Origin: Hyphomicrobiaceae bacterium
GTDB lineage: Bacteria; Pseudomonadota; Alphaproteobacteria; Rhizobiales; Hyphomicrobiaceae
Reading direction: 5' to 3'
Length of the DNA stretch: 64,000 nucleotides
Assembly (NCBI GenBank): GCA_020638055.1
Contig: JACKJH010000002.1
Span: 434,001-498,000, forward strand
Position numbers and translations under genes: made by a program. Each line of letters begins with the position of its first letter. Position 1 is the first letter of the stretch. The notes under the pieces were generated by a model. It made no database searches, was not told the origin of the DNA, and saw only the letters and a list, made by a program, of their open reading frames with translations. Positions 62,765 through 64,000 of the stretch are shown here, in pieces.

Positions 62765-64000
62765 TTGAGCGACTGGTTCTTCAAGGAAGGCGGACGGGAC
62801 CGGCTGGTTGACTGGATGAATCTCGATTCCAGGATCGATTCATCGCTTGCTGCGATTCGTGCATGGCTCGGTGACACATGGAACTCCGGATCGAGTTTTT
62901 TTGCACGCTTCAAACTAACCGGCTGGCGACGCCTTCTCAATGAGGCCGCCAGCGAAGCGCTCACCCTAGGTGTGGGCGGCCTTGCGCTCATCTACGGGCT
63001 CGCCTTGCCCGCACTCCTGGAATTCGACGAGGGCCGGTTCCTCACAGGTCAGTATTCCGTCAAGTTCCTCGACCGTTACGGGAACGAAATCGGCAAGCGC
63101 GGCATCCTTCATAATGACGCCGTGCCGCTTGAACAAATCCCCGACTACATGATTAAGGCGACCATCGCGACCGAGGACCGCCGGTTCTTTGAACATTACG
63201 GCGTCGACATTCTGGGCACGCTTCGCGCTCTGGTCGAAAACCTGCGCGCAAACGACGTTGTTCAAGGCGGTTCCACCTTGACGCAGCAGCTTGCCAAGAA
63301 CCTTTTCCTGTCGTCAGAACGATCGGTTCAGCGCAAGATCAAGGAAGCTTTCCTGGCATTCCTTCTGGAAAATCGCTTCTCCAAACGCGAGATACTGAAA
63401 TTGTATCTAGACCGCGCCTACATGGGTGGCGGTGCATTCGGTGTCGAGGCGGCCTCGCAGTTCTATTTTGGCAAATCGGTTCGCGACATAAATCTGTCGG
63501 AGGCCGCATTGCTTGCCGGTCTCTATAAGGCACCCACCAAATATGCACCACACGTCAATCTGCCGGCTTCACGTGCGCGCACCAACGAAGTTCTATCCAA
63601 TCTCGTTGAGGCGGGTTTTTATACGTCCGGTCAGGTTCATGCAGCCCGCCTCAGTCCGGCACGCATCGTAGAGAACCGCTCCACCAACAGTCCTGACTGG
63701 TTCCTCGATTGGGCATTTGAAGAAGTACAGCGTCTGGCAAAAGGCAAAGGCCAATATGTTCTGACCGCCAAGACGACAATTGACCTTGGACTGCAACGCG
63801 CTGCGGATGAAGCGTTGGTGTCACGCATTCGCACAACCGGCCGCTCGGTCCGAGCACGCTCGGGCGCTCTAGTCTCGATGGAAACCAATGGCGCCATACG
63901 TGCCATTGTTGGTGGCGTCGACTACGGCGACAGCCAGTTCAACCGCGCAACCACTGCGCGTCGGCAACCCGGTTCGTCGTTCAAGCCTTATGTCTACGCC
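62765..64000 (+). CDS. Class A penicillin-binding protein (PBP1A-type), 5' part
   Basis: First 412 codons, open to the window end. Bifunctional peptidoglycan synthase of the inner membrane. One membrane segment (about 68-90, LTLGVGGLALIYGLALPALL). Glycosyltransferase-51 domain with catalytic Glu in ATEDRRFFEHYGVD (about 135) and QGGSTLTQQLAKN (about 166). The transpeptidase domain begins with the SxxK motif SSFK about 10 residues before the end (Ser about 402). The last in-frame stop upstream is TAG at 62741, and the best start is TTG at 62765 with GGGG upstream; an ATG at 62816 is the next candidate. Confidence 0.92.
   Translation, partial: MSDWFFKEGGRDRLVDWMNLDSRIDSSLAAIRAWLGDTWNSGSSFFARFKLTGWRRLLNEAASEALTLGVGGLALIYGLALPALLEFDEGRFLTGQYSVKFLDRYGNEIGKRGILHNDAVPLEQIPDYMIKATIATEDRRFFEHYGVDILGTLRALVENLRANDVVQGGSTLTQQLAKNLFLSSERSVQRKIKEAFLAFLLENRFSKREILKLYLDRAYMGGGAFGVEAASQFYFGKSVRDINLSEAALLAGLYKAPTKYAPHVNLPASRARTNEVLSNLVEAGFYTSGQVHAARLSPARIVENRSTNSPDWFLDWAFEEVQRLAKGKGQYVLTAKTTIDLGLQRAADEALVSRIRTTGRSVRARSGALVSMETNGAIRAIVGGVDYGDSQFNRATTARRQPGSSFKPYVYA

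Overview
The window looks like a chromosomal segment of an alphaproteobacterium of the order Hyphomicrobiales (Rhizobiales). Four things point there: the order hup-lon-clpX-clpP-tig, the block ccmI-ccmE-ccmF-ccmH / degP / response regulator / histidine kinase / glnE, a FeuP/FeuQ-type two-component pair, and about 100-bp two-palindrome repeats of the RIME1 (Rhizobium intergenic mosaic element) type. The genus cannot be named from the sequence alone.

Layout. 0-1.2 kb: poor in genes, with a decayed hemerythrin-like (YtfE/RIC) remnant, one RIME and tRNA-Val(TAC). 1.6-9.5 kb: protein quality control and nucleoid block, all on the minus strand (hupB, lon, clpX, clpP, tig), then tRNA-Leu(TAG). 9.8-17.9 kb: a small membrane protein, an outer-membrane beta-barrel, a sulfur cluster (cysteine synthase, 3-mercaptopyruvate sulfurtransferase, rhodanese), a di-haem oxidoreductase carrying an in-frame mobile insertion, a PAP2 phosphatase, a MoaD/ThiS-like protein and a DUF6455-like protein. 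18-28 kb: an IS200-type element, selO, pepN, a degenerate histidine kinase, an ECF sigma / anti-sigma-like / heavy-metal-sensor operon and a secreted six-EF-hand protein with a 36-bp tandem repeat. 28-42 kb: glnE, a two-component system, degP, a secreted trypsin-like protease, the cytochrome c maturation operon and a glycine-zipper lipoprotein. 42.5-45.1 kb: FeuPQ-like system with a small exported protein upstream.

45.3-61.8 kb, all on the minus strand: an apparently complete gene transfer agent (GTA) structural cluster of the RcGTA type. In transcription order: small terminase, large terminase, portal, prohead protease, major capsid, connectors, major tail protein, tail assembly chaperones, short tape measure, gp12, gp13, NlpC/P60 peptidase gp14 and baseplate/host-interaction gp15. 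It ends in an unusual fused lysis protein (amidase-like + GH108 muramidase + holin-like membrane tail). No integrase, repressor or replication gene is seen, as expected for a GTA rather than a prophage. 62.0-64.0 kb: a YcgN-type cysteine-cluster protein and the 5' part of a class A penicillin-binding protein that runs off the window.

The most unusual theme is a set of short non-coding mobile repeats bounded by TA dinucleotides. Each RIME-like element reads TA-[37-bp palindrome]-TA-[60-62-bp module]-TA. A second family has unrelated internal sequence but the same 37 + TA + 62 plan. At 31.2-31.4 kb one module is duplicated exactly from TA to TA and followed by a further TA-bounded palindrome. 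A 268-bp element with TAGAGC...GCTCTA ends sits inside the di-haem oxidoreductase gene; with its TA duplication it adds exactly 270 bp, so the reading frame survives with 90 extra codons.
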